Source of the DNA: Thalassia testudinum
Lineage: Eukaryota > Streptophyta > Magnoliopsida > Alismatales > Hydrocharitaceae
NCBI GenBank assembly: GCA_037157565.1
Contig: JAZHRO010000036.1
Location: 17,472,501-17,536,500 of the forward strand
Direction: 5' to 3'
Length of the DNA stretch: 64,000 bases
The position numbers and the translations under genes were made by a program. This document shows positions 32,972 through 43,882 of the stretch, one piece after another; positions within the stretch are counted from its first letter, which is position 1; each line of letters opens with the position of its first letter. The notes below the pieces were generated by a model. The model saw nothing but the letters and a program-made list of their open reading frames with translations. It ran no database searches and was not told the DNA's origin.

Positions 32972-35672
32972 TAGTAGTGGCAGTGCGACCGAAGCTAGGT
33001 CTTTTGTTTGTTATAGTAATGTCGTTGTGGTACAGATAAAATAGCTACAGTTTGTCGTCATTGCCACTATTACAATTTTACTCAGAAATATTTTTCTTAC
33101 GAGGTCGAACTCAGGGAGCTACTAGAATTCTAGAAGTACAATGCCTTTATTACAAAAATAAGAGAGAGAGAGAGAGAGGTAGAAGTAGATTTTGTTTCTT
33201 GGCTTTTTCTTCTTCTCTTCTTTCTCTCTTTGCTTGTCTTCTTCTTCTCTTCTTTATCTTCTTTATCTTCTTTTCTTTTCTTCTTCTTTCTTCCTTCTTC
33301 TTTCTGCTTTCAGCTGCGGCACCTTTTCTTTTCTTTTTCTTCTTTGCTTTGTCTGCAGAGCTTCATCCGTCGTTTGATTTCTCAATCAGACGGCTTAAGT
33401 GGTGTCTGCTACAGTGCTTCCTTTGTGCTTCTTCTTCTTCTTCCTTCTTCTCTCAGTCTTCTTCTTCTTCTTCCTGCGGTCTTCTTCTTCCTTCTTCCTT
33501 GGCCTTCTCCTTCTTCCTTCTTCCTTAGTCTTCTTCTCTCACACCCTATCCCTGCACAAAGAGCAAAACCTACCCTGTCCCTCTACCCGCACGTCTCTCT
33601 CTCTCTGTAAACCACTCACAGGATGCTCTCCCAGAGTCGCGGGTAATCAGGTCGGGTTTCGTGCCCGTGACCAGGCACACCGGTGTGTGGGTGATGCGCG
33701 AGGTGTGCTTAGATTGGGTCAGGTCAGATCCGTCGGATCCGCGTGATGAGCTCGCGGACCGGGCGGGTGAGTGGGTGCGGGACCTCACCCCAGTGCTTTC
33801 GGAGGCAACCAGTAGAAAGCACAAAATCAATTTATACTACTGCAGGGTTTAGCAAACTCACGATGTGGGACTATCTTCAACGCTCTTCTCGCACGCGTCC
33901 GCAGCAGACCACAGCTTCACTTCCTCAGCTGCAGGCTCTATTCGCGTCGATTGCTGGGTTAGCTGCCTTCGCACTACCCTCCCGACCTCGCAGCACCTGG
34001 AGCCCTGGAGTTCTGAAGCCTCGAGCGTGCGTGGAGCTGCTTCAATGCAGCGTCAATGGCGGCTAGGCGTCGAAACTGCCAGACACGAAAAGGGCCTCTC
34101 AGCCTAATTAGATCAGCGGGGGACCTTCGCCGTGCCACGGGGAAGGTGGTGCGAGGTGCAGCAGGTCGTGGGGTGGCCTAGGCGTGCGTGCATAGGTCGC
34201 CCTGTGACCGGAGGTGTAGGTGTGTTCGGGGGAGCGATGAGTGGGTGTAGAGCGGCAGTGGGTGGGCAGAGGCTGTTCAGCGTGATGAGGTGGAGGTTAT
34301 GCGAGGGTCGGCGAGGCGTGTGGGGAGGTGGAGCGATGGGAGCGTCTCGCCGGAGGGTGGTCGGAGACGAAGAAGGTGACGGTGGACAGGAGCGGTCGAG
34401 GGTTTAATCGAATGAAAGACAGTGAGGAAAAGAATGAGGAGGAGATGGGGAGTAGTTCTGACCTAGTTATAGGGACGAAAGGGCCGGAGCAGGAGAAGAA
34501 CATACCCAGAGGGAGAGGGCGGCGGCGAGGAAGAGAGCGGGAAGGCATACACTGGGTACGGCGCAACGCGGGAAGAGCGGGCGAAGGTGGCTCTGCTGCC
34601 GGTATTGCAGCAGAGCGATGAGATGGAGGAGAAGGAGCCGCCGGAGCTGGTGGGTTTCTACCAAAGTGGGAAGAGAGGAAAAATGGGGGTTTTTCTCCGT
34701 CAGGACCGAGCTGCCCCCGTCGGCTGGCGACGGCGATCCTTATAAAGGCGAAGGCGGAGGGGTGGGCGCAGGGAGGCGACGTGCCTCCCTCACCAGAGAA
34801 TGGTCGGAGTTGCAACCCATACCTTCCGCGCATTCGCACGGAAGGTGTGGGCGATGGTAGAGGTCATGGTGGTGTCCCTACGACAGTAGACGTCGCAGGG
34901 AACACCCGGTTCAAGTGGCAGAGGGCCTCCCTCACCCTGCGTGGTGCCATGCTCCGCGCGAAGTCGCCGAAGCATGGCACTGCTCAGAGATTTGCAGGGG
35001 GACCTAAGTGCAAAGAACGACGAAGAACCTAGGGGCCAAAATGCGAGGGTTTCGAAAGTTGACGGTCAAAACGTAATAGATGAGGACCAAAATGCAAGGT
35101 CGGTCAAGAGGGTCTCTTCTTAGGCTCAAGCTTTTATGCATGACTAAATGGGACCTAAGGATTTTAATGGTGAATTTTATTTCTAGGTCAGACCTTGTTT
35201 GACCAGCCAATTTACGTAAAAACCCAAATTAAATCATTAATTGGGCATGGTTCTCAATGTAGGTCAAAATGGATTCCCAAGGCGAAATTAAAGGTTTTAA
35301 ACCTTAGAGATTATTTTTCTATGAATTTTAGAGGGTTTAGCTGATTTTTACTTTGCCTCGAACCTCGTGAATTGAAGTAGATTTATTTTTGGGTTACAGA
35401 ATGTCATTTAATTCCTTAGAGTTGCTGTAGCCCTTGTTGGATCAAATCATCCCACTTTCCTTATTATTAGGTTAGTTTGACCTATGTTTGGACCCTGAGT
35501 TACCCTGTTTACAGATTGTGTTGGTGAAATTGCATTTTTACCCCTTATGACTTATTTTCTTCTTAGACTCAGAATTCTCTGAGTCAAGCCTTTCTATGAG
35601 TTATGTAGGAGCTTTTTCTCGAATATCTAGGTTAGATTGTGTTAGTTAGGGTTCATGATGAGGTTCTCATCA
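32972..35672 (-). repeat. Element B 5' LTR
   Basis: Same layout as the left copy: GA microsatellite (33162-33178), CTT-rich tract (33200-33540), GC-rich block (33600-35000) with a minus-strand TATA-like box, and an AT-rich outer end closing at CATGATGAGGTTCTCATCA. Ends directly at ATCAT, the target duplication. Confidence 0.93.
34738..34748 (-). promoter_or_regulatory. TATA-like box in element B 5' LTR
   Basis: CCTTTATAAGG on the minus strand in the GC-rich block; the equivalent of 23865-23875. This copy would drive element transcription. Confidence 0.5.
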
Positions 35673-35677
35673 ATCAT

Positions 35678-36180
35678 ATTATGATGTGAAATCTACATAT
35701 AGTGTTCTCCATGCAATCTTTTGTCAGGGAACACATTTTTACTTCCAAGTGATGAATTTGCTGGAAATATTAAACTACATAGACTGAGACACTCATAGAA
35801 TTCATCTTTATTATTAGTGCAATCACTTCAAGGTAACCTATCACATACTTCTAAGTGAACCAATTTTCAACCATTCTTGTCTTGAATCTGTCAGTAGATC
35901 TGTACTTAATAATTTACATAAGTTAAACCCCTAATAAGTGCATCACAAACTTCTCAATCATTACAAACTTCTGAGAATTGAAGAATTTCCTCTTTATCTT
36001 CATGAGCAACCCAAACATTATCCTTTGTTGAAATTGTTGTTTTACTGAACAAGCTATGAGAGGACAGCAGCTTTAGGCACTTTTTTGCATCGTGTAATTC
36101 TTCCCTTTAGCACAGCATCTTCCAATAGTTCACTTTTTTACTTTTTTCTCCTTTGTGGCAAACAATATGGTTATTCTTCA
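35678..36180. other. Interval between element B and the STE24-like exons
   Basis: AT-rich, no recognisable exon. It may be intron sequence of the STE24-like gene or the lost tail of the ALB3-like locus. Confidence 0.4.
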
Positions 36181-36181
36181 G

Positions 36182-36880
36182 GGACTAGGTGAAAGCAATG
36201 ATGCTTACAGTTATAATAGGACCTCCAATAGTTGCTACAATCATTTATATAGTTCAAGTAATGGATGCTTACTAGCCTATCTCTGGAGCTATTTGTGAGG
36301 TCGTTTCTAATACATTTGCATTTTTATGTTGTTTAGCTAATTCATAAACATTTATGTTTTTCCTTTATACATAAAAGGCTTGTATCTTTGCAGAAGGGTG
36401 GCCCTTATCTGGCAACCTATGTGGGCTTTTATGTTTGTGATATTTGTTCTAATGATAAAGCTATATCCGATCTTAATAGCTCCACTATTTAATAAATTCA
36501 CTCCTGTAAGTCATATGCTATCCTATAGCTTAGAATTTAATGCTTATGTCATTTTGGATTTTTGTAAGCTTACTTCTTATATGATGATTGTTTAAAATTT
36601 GCTTGCAATGCACATCAAAGTTTAATTATTTTGTTCATGATTAATATATTCCTGATGGAGAACTAAGATAGAAGATTGAGGAGCTGGCTTCCTCTCTTGA
36701 ATTTCCTTTGAAAAAACTTTTCGTTGTTGATTTAAAGAATGTTGTAAGCTCCTTTTTTGAAAAAAAAGAATATAAACAAAGCATTTATATTCTTGCATTT
36801 ATTTATCATTTGCGGTAATAAACTTCTTTTATCTATTTGCAGGCATACATGTATGGCTTTTTCAAGAACAAATGCATTAT
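36182..36880 (+). pseudogene. STE24/FACE1-like CAAX prenyl protease, decayed exon cluster
   Basis: STE24 is an ER-membrane zinc protease that trims prenylated CAAX proteins. Exon-like blocks: 36182-36258 (LTVIIGPPIVATIIYIVQ), 36394-36506 (KGGPYLATY, then after a one-base slip MWAFMFVIFVLMIKLYPILI and APLFNKFTP), 36652-36740 (KIEELASSLEFPLKKLFVVD), and 36843-36880 (AYMYGFFKNK). A TAG at 36669-36671 stands where Glu is expected. The catalytic HExxH exon and the N- and C-terminal exons were not found. Introns are retained, so this is a genomic fragment rather than a retrocopy. It has the same orientation as the ALB3-like remnant. Confidence 0.85.
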
Positions 36881-38311
36881 TACTTGTGAATTTATATTTT
36901 AGGTAAAGATTAAGTGATACTATATTGTATTTCTCATATATATTTTAGGATTTTATATAAATGCCATTAAAACATTTCTATATTGCATGCTTACCTATGA
37001 ATTTATACCAATGCTACTGCAAAGTTGACTACATCTACACAAATTCCACTCAGATTAAGCTCCGAACAAGATGAACCATTGTTTTGAATAGAAGACATTT
37101 GAACTGATCTTTTCTCTCCATTCGTGATTAATGGGATAGCCTTCTTTCCTCCCCTTTTCCACATCCTTTCTTTGCCCCCTCCATCAGCATTCTCTCACTT
37201 GGCACCCCACAACTGACCCACGTTGGTGATCATTTGGCAGCCTGACAGGAGGCACTCCACCATCTTTCCCTTGCCAGTAAAAATAAAATGGATTGCTGTT
37301 ATGAAGTTTGATATGTTGGAAATCAAATATATTATTGTAGATAAGTTAAAATGGATTCCCTTGACTATAAAAGAAAGAGTTGATTACTGTTATGTAGTTT
37401 GATTTGTTGGAAATCACAGTCAAACCCCCTATTTATGAAGTTGATTGCTATCGATAAGTTTGATTGCTATTATTTTTGAGTTGCTCACAGTCCAAATAAT
37501 AAGACTCAAAGTTAACCAACCAAACCCCCTATTTTGGGACATAAATCCATCATATTATAGTTGTTGAGGCTATTATACTTCTTTTATTAGATCTAAAAAC
37601 CCACAAATAGGTATTCAGTTCCTTGATCTCGAGGCATAACTAAAGGAAAAAAACTCTTACTCTTCAGTCTGCCTGCAACCTATTGCATCTCTAGAAATTA
37701 GCTTGAAATTCTGCAACTCAACTCCCCATTAAGGTAGCAATAGATGATGCTCAAAATTTTTGCCAACTAGAACCTACAATATCATTATCAATGCATTGCT
37801 CAGGAAATTTTGGAATATGACCAAAATTTTGAGTAATCTGCAATATCAAAAAAGTTGACCAAAATCATGAAAGTTGAGTAATCTGCAATATCATTTATGC
37901 ATTGCTCAAAAATTTCTCAGGAAAATCCGAAATTCCAAAATCCAAGATAGAATCAAAATGTTCTTTTGGAAACTCATTATCAATGCGTTGCTTGTTGATG
38001 AACATATCATTAGGTATATGCAAGTTGTAATATAACCAAGATGGAGTTCCTGTGAATACTCGAAAACTATTTCAATCATTCAAATTGAATTCACGTCCTT
38101 TAGATTCAATTATTCCTTTATTGGTTACTTTTACAAGTTTGTTATGACTAGAGCAAAGGTGTTGAAGACCATAATCTTGCAATAGAAAACTCTTACATTT
38201 ACTTGCATACTCCTCAAGTTAGTTCATACAGTTCCAAATTATCCTTATTCCATTTCTTCATTCATTCAATATAATCATGCAAAGAACCTTAAGGACTATT
38301 GCGTTATGGTC
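36881..38311. other. Gene-free AT-rich interval
   Basis: No exon recognised. It contains an imperfect ~91-bp direct repeat (about 37291-37430) and CAATATCA/TTTGAGTAATCTGC words that recur near 37790-37920. It may hold further STE24-like introns or old repeats. Confidence 0.35.
37291..37430. repeat. Imperfect 91-bp direct repeat
   Basis: GATTGCTGTTATGAAGTTTG followed by ATATGTTGGAAATCA at 37291 recurs with few changes from 37382. Confidence 0.65.
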
Positions 38312-38916
38312 ACTTCTTCATCGCATTTACATTTTAAGCATGCACGCTCGTGGCCGTTGGATCACGATCCAACGACCCAGATCTTGCCTCGCCACTGCTT
38401 TAGAGGATGAGAAGCGATGCTGCAGTCAATTTGGGTATCTGTGATGGTGCCACGTGGTACCATCATGGCCATCCATCTTCTGTGACACATAGAAGGTGCT
38501 ACGGATGTCGGATTGAACCGATTTTCACGTCGTTAGGCTGCGATCATCAATCCGAACCCATTCGTGCAGTCGGATTTGTCATCTGAAGTGCAGTTTGGCA
38601 CCATCTTGGCCCTTGATCTCTAGGCTTCCTCGGACTATATCTGGTGCTACAGATGGCCGATCAGGGCGATCTTGGAGTCGTTGAACTCCCGTTATTGCCT
38701 TGATCAGATTTGTACAGTTGGATCTTTCGTCCGAAGTCCTGATTAAAAATCACCCTGTCCCTGGCCATAAAAGGAGACAATTACTATATAATTTATACAA
38801 TTTGACCTAAATGCATGATTATGCATGTTATGCAATATTTACAATGCATGATGCTAATATGACACTAAGAACATGCATTAATAGACATTTTTGGCTATTT
38901 AGATGTATGCACATCA
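38312..38916 (-). repeat. Element 2 3' LTR, truncated
   Basis: It matches the end of the right LTR, from the TTTAAGC.TGCACGCTCGTGGCC region through to the common TGCACATCA/CCACATCA end. The match stops near 38312, inside the LTR. Confidence 0.8.
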
Positions 38917-38928
38917 CACCCCCATGCC
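38917..38928 (-). other. Element 2 polypurine tract
   Basis: Minus strand GGCATGGGGGTG directly before the LTR, preceded by GGGACTAGCAAAAGATA as in element B. Confidence 0.8.
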
Positions 38929-40400
38929 TATCTTTTGCTAGTCCCTAGTAAAAACTACATGCTATTTATAAAAGAATTAGGATTGGATTACTCGGGCAAA
39001 AGTCATTTTCAACATTAAAAAATTTTTACTTAGGACCTGAACTTTCAAAGACACAACAGCATCCGGGTATCAAGCCCTTGCCTTATTCAAAGAAGGATTG
39101 CTTTTTCTCCTTTTTGTTCTTTTCTAATTTTTTTTTGGATTTTTGAGTTTAAGGTTACAGAGCAGCTTTCTACGGCTACTCAACCCACCCAAGACTTGAT
39201 GATAACCCTAAGTTCTAAGCATATTTTTGTGAATGTGATAGACTCATTGATCGGCAATCAGAACGGACTTTGGGTTTCTACGCCCCTAGGTGACCTTAAA
39301 AAGAATTTTACCTAAAGGTGTATCTATATGACCAATAGCTTTCTCCCTACTTTTCTTTTTATGGGGTCAACATAAGGGTGAATCTAGTGTATATCTCCTC
39401 GGCTTATTCTACTTCTCTGCTTCTTTCTAAGTGTTCTAGGAATTAAACGTGCATTTCTTGAGCTGGGTTTTGAACAACCTACCAATGGGTTGTTACCCAC
39501 GGTAACTTGCCAGCCATACTTGTGCAGTGCAGTGTGGCTTATTATTATTTTTTTATTTTCTCCTTTTCTTTTTCTTTTTCTTTTCTTTTTCTTTACTTTT
39601 TAAGTAGGTGGCTTCCCTGGTCTAAGATTTACCTAAAGGCAGCAGGAAAAGAATGGTCCAATGGTTGGGCTCTGGACAACCTACCTATGGGCTGTTACCC
39701 AGATAACTTGCCAACCATACCACCCTAGAAGGTTCATTAGCTACCCAATTTTCATTAAAATCGTCGATCAACGAGTCAGTGCAAATAGTGTGTAGATGTG
39801 TAGACTTAAAGTTCCTTCAAATTAGAGGATGGGTTGATAAGTTGTCTACTTATCACCCAAACTTATTTAATAAAATTGAAATGGAATTCAGGATGGTGAG
39901 GACTCAATAAACAAATCCACATTTTAATGGATACCTAGGTTAATTAAGCCCAAAGACCTGAAGGGTCTTAGTGTTCAGATCCTATTGTAATATTTCCTAA
40001 GATTAAAAAGTCGTAATGCCCAAGTATTCTTTCCTATATATATATATATATAAGAAAATAAGTAGAATTTACAAGAATTCCACAGAGCTGACAAAATGAT
40101 TCAGAAATGAATCCACCCCCATGCCTAGCTGATGCAATGTCCGCATTGAGAATAAAAGACATGAAAGGAAGGTAGAATGTAGAAGATATCACCTAAATAT
40201 GATGCTCAAGTCAGCTCTGAGTTAGACTGTACAACTATTGAGTTTAATTCCATCAGCTAGGCAAAGTCTAGCTAAAGAAATCACAACATGATGAAAGCAA
40301 CCATGTCTGAGACGGGCTTTGGAACAATATGGTCAATAAAAGGCTTCAGACATTAACCATTGACTTTAAATGAATTACCCATCTTTGGGTCAGAAATATG
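38929..40400 (-). other. Element 2 3' non-coding region
   Basis: No coding frame of note. It holds a ~50-bp direct repeat 202 bp apart (39471 and 39673; GGACAACCTACC..GGG.TGTTACCC), a T-rich tract (39540-39600), a TA microsatellite (40035-40052) and the second purine-tract motif at 40114. Confidence 0.65.
40114..40125 (-). other. Second polypurine-like motif of element 2
   Basis: Minus strand GGCATGGGGGTG, preceded by CAATGCGGACATTGC (40134-40148). It lies 1.2 kb from the LTR-proximal tract, a spacing like that in element B. Confidence 0.55.
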
Positions 40401-40421
40401 AATGGCCCCATTTGAAAATAT

Positions 40422-41420
40422 CTAATCGATGATGAACAGGTCGTTACATTTTGACCTAAGTTTGCTGGGAAAGAGCTTAAGTCGAGAATCAAAGAGCCAT
40501 ACCTTCTGGTTCGACTTAAAGCTCTTGCGGGATATCAATTGGTCATGAAGAGCTTTGGTCTGAGCCTTGTAGATCTTGGCATTCTTGTACGCGTCATTTC
40601 TAAGGTCCTCCAACTCAGATAGTTGGAGTTTCCTGATCTTTCTGGCTAAACTCAAATCCAAATTACATTGTTTGATTGCCCAGAATGCCTTATGTTCAAT
40701 TTCTACGGGTAAATGGCACGCCTTTCCATATGCTAGACAAAATGGTAACAAGCTGATAGGTGTTTTGTACGTCGTACAGTAGGCCCAAAAAGTGTCCTCA
40801 AGCTTTTGAGTCCAGTCTTTACGATCAAGCCTAACTGTTTTCTAAAGAATATTCTTGATCTCCCGATTGGAGATCTCGACCTATCCATTCTTCTGGGGAT
40901 GGTAAGGTGCAGAAATTATGTGATTTACCCCATATTTTGCTAGTAAATTACGTAACTAGGCATTAGTGAAGTGAGTACCACCATCTCTGATGATGGCCCT
41001 CGGAATCCTGATCCGGCTGAGGATGTCCTTTTTGACGAAATCAATGACCACCTTGTGGTCATTGGTTCGGGTGGGAATGGCTTCGATCCACTTGGACACA
41101 TAATCGATAGCGACGAGAATATATTGGTCTCCAAATGAAGGGAGGAAAGGTCATATAAAATCGATGCCCCAAACATCTAAGATTTCAACGGGAAGAATCG
41201 GGTTTAGGGGCATCATGTCTCTCTTGGTTATGCTCCCAAGTGCCTGGCATCGGGAACATGACTTCGAGAATTCCTAGGCATCCTTGAATAAAGACGGCCA
41301 ATAAAATCCAGATTGCAAAATCTTTGTAGCCGTCTTTTTCCTGGAGAAATGTCCACCACATGTAGATGCATGGCAAAACTCGAGTATAATATTGAATTCA
41401 ATCTCTGAACACATCAGTGA
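40422..41420 (-). pseudogene. Element 2 integrase remnant
   Basis: In scattered frames: a CPGT.EHNQER zinc-region segment (41185-41260), the core with an Asp-Gly-Gly-Thr motif near 40985 (the preceding residue reads Arg rather than the usual Ser), and a better-preserved C-terminal part 40751-40422 ([40 protein letters not shown]). Multiple frameshifts and stops. Confidence 0.8.
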
Positions 41421-43138
41421 ATAATCTGATCAGAGCCGATGCAATACAATTTAGGGTCCTCCCAAAAGTAATATTTGGCCTTAGATTTGAGTCTATCTTG
41501 TTGTTGCTTGGTCCAATCCTGAGGGATTTGACCAACAACCAAATAATTTATGATGTCTGCAAACCATGGGGTTTGGACATCTGATACTGCAAGGATAGTC
41601 TCGTCCAGAAAAGTATCAGCAATCAAAATATTCGAACAAGAAGAATCACTCAGAAGTCTCGACAAATGATTCTCCACCACATTCTATGCCCTGGATTTAT
41701 CTTTGATTTCAAGATCAGTTTCTTGAAGCAGAAGAATCCATCGAATAAGCTAGGGTTTAGCATCCTTTTTGGCCAAGAGATGTCTCAAGGCCGAGTGGTC
41801 GATATAAAGTATGACATGAGAACCTAAGAGATAAGCCCTAAATTTCTCCAAAGCAAATACTACAGCTAGCAATTCCTTCTCAGTAATAATGTAATTCCTC
41901 TGGGCTTCGTCCAGAGTTTTGCTAGCGTAGTAAATGACAGAGGGCTTCCTGTCAATCTTTTGACCCAAAATAGCTCTAACCGTGTAATCAGAAGTGTTGG
42001 TCATGATCTCAAATGGGGCTATCGAAATCGGTGGTTGCAACACCGGAGCACAAGTGACTACCGTTTTAAGAAAATCAAATGCCTTATGACATGATTTGTT
42101 GAAATCAAACAGCGTATCTTTGGAGAGAATATTGCTCAGAGGGTGAGAAACCTTAGAAAAGTCCTTGATGAACCTTCTATAGAATCCCACATTTCCAAGA
42201 AATGATCGAATTTGTTTGACAGATGTGGAAGGAGAAAGTTTAGAGATAGCATCAACCTTAGCTTTGTCAACTTCGATTCCTCGTTCAGAGATTACATGAC
42301 CCAAGATGATGCCTTCTTGTGTCATGAAATGACTCTTTTCCCAGCTAAGGACCAGTCTTGTTTTGATGCATCTTTTAAGGATTGTTTCAAGATTAGCCAG
42401 GAAAGAATCAAATGATTCTCTGAAAATAAAGAAATTGTCCATGAAGACTTCCATAAATTCTCCCACCATGTTAGAGAATATGGCTAGCATACACCTTTGA
42501 AAAGTCGCGGGTGCATTGCATAAGCCGAATGGCATCCTACGGAAAGCAAAGGTTCCATAGGGATAGGTGAAAGTCATTTTTTTCTGATCCTCGGGATGGA
42601 TAGGGACTTGATTGTATCCCAAATAACCATTTAGGAAATAGAAATATTTTCGCCCAGCTAACCTTTCTAGGATTTGATCGATAAAGGGCAAAGGGAAATG
42701 ATCCTTTTTCGTGGTTGTGTTTAGCTTCCTGTAATCAATACAAACCCTCCAAGAGGAAGCTAAACAAGTTGTGACAGATTCTCCTTTCTCGTTAATCACA
42801 ACAGTAATCCCGACTTTCTTGGGAACAATTTGCACGGGACTTACCCAAGTACTATTAGAGATCGGATAAATGATTCCTGCATCGAGCCACTTGATAATTT
42901 CCTTCTTGACCACTTCTCGTATATTAGGGTTTAATCTCCTCTGCATTTGGCAAGAAGGGCGGGATCCATCTTCCAAGCATATTCTATGATTGCAGTAAGA
43001 TGGCTCAATCCCCCTAAGGTCATGAATGGTCCAACCAATTGCCTCCTTGTGTTCCTTTAAGACCTTGATTAGTTTAATCTCTTGCTCCATAGTTAATCTA
43101 GCATTGATAATCACAAGGAGCATCTTTTGTGGTCCCAA
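41414..43138 (-). pseudogene. Element 2 reverse transcriptase-RNase H with lost catalytic residues
   Basis: A 462-codon open frame (43138-41750), then a TAG, then 41680-41414 in the same frame. RT landmarks: LNPNIREVVKKEIIKWLDAG, WRVCIDYRKLN, FRRMPFGLCNAPATFQ. The two catalytic sites are altered: FLNGYLGYNQ where element B has FLDEYSGYNQ, and FMDNFF where B has FMDDF. In RNase H the first catalytic acid region reads MTNTSDYTV instead of CDASDLAV; TEKELLAVVFALEKFRAYLL is kept. The long open frame therefore does not encode an active enzyme. The changes are GAT to AAT, consistent with C-to-T decay on the opposite strand. Confidence 0.9.
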
Positions 43139-43449
43139 AAATTGATATTTCAGACTCTAAGGCAATGGTTTCAGTTCAAGCTAAGGCGGGTTTAGGATTG
43201 AAGGTAAGGAAGATGATGAAGATCTTCAAGAGGAAGAAGTCGAAAATGAACAAAATCAATAACCTCTTCAGAATGTGGCGGGTTTGCCACAGAGGGTTGC
43301 GGGTCAGATCCATCACAACAGGAGGAACTTTCGATTGTAGAAACTGCCATACATGTTTCAATGTTCAAATTGTCTTCCTCAAGTTCCTCTATAAATCCAT
43401 AATCCTCAAATTTGTTAATTGCCTTAAAAATATCAATTTCAATTTCTAA

Positions 43450-43877
43450 TCCCCAAAGGTGATTTCCATGCTACTGCTCTCACAGTTGATATTAGCCTTA
43501 GCGATAGCTAGGAACGGACGCCCCAGAATGATGGGCATGTTCCTTAAATTTTCAGGTACATCCATGTCAAGAATAAGGAAATCTACAGGAAAGTAGAAAT
43601 CCTTAACCTTGACAATAACATCTTCAATAATGCCTTGCAGATTTGTGACTGAATGATCTGCTAACTACAGCGTTAATGAAGTCAGTCGAAGTTCACCTAA
43701 TCCGAACTTTTCGTAAAGAGAAGTCGGAATTAGGTTAATAGATGCACCTAGATCCAGAAGTGCTCTATCAAAGGTGTAATCTCTGATGACACAAGAAATC
43801 AAAGGAGCACCTGGATCTCTCTTTTTTTGAGGAAGGTGATGCAGGATAACAGAACTAGCCTGCTTGGAGAGTACCAC
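43450..43877 (-). pseudogene. Element 2 aspartic protease remnant
   Basis: 43877-43665 shows VLSKQASSVILHHLPQKKRD, then the active-site region FDRALLDLGASINLIPTSL. A stop at 43665 falls where relatives read Leu-Ala-Asp; the rest, including the GRPFLA-type end, continues to about 43480. Element B has the intact equivalent at 29453-30013. Confidence 0.85.
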
Positions 43878-43882
43878 CTTCC

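Larger units (their letters stand above)
22098..35672 (-). mobile_element. Element B: full-length Athila-like Ty3/gypsy retrotransposon
   Basis: A 13.6-kb element bounded by LTRs of 2693 and 2701 bp and by the target duplication ATCAT (22093-22097 and 35673-35677). On the minus strand the order is 5' LTR, tRNA-Asp primer site, gag, protease, RT, RNase H, integrase, a long 3' non-coding region with a second purine tract, the polypurine tract, and 3' LTR. This is the only element in the window in which every expected part is present, though gag and pol carry stops and frameshifts, so it is no longer autonomous. LTRs differ by scattered substitutions plus several indels, by eye a few percent, so the insertion is not recent. 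Confidence 0.95.

Noticed and set aside
34297..34839. 180-codon minus-strand frame (and 137 codons at 23568-23981)
   Set aside because: GC-rich LTR sequence open on both strands; the two LTR copies differ by indels that break the frame, so it is compositional.
40035..40052. TA repeat as a possible promoter
   Set aside because: Plain dinucleotide microsatellite in a non-coding region.
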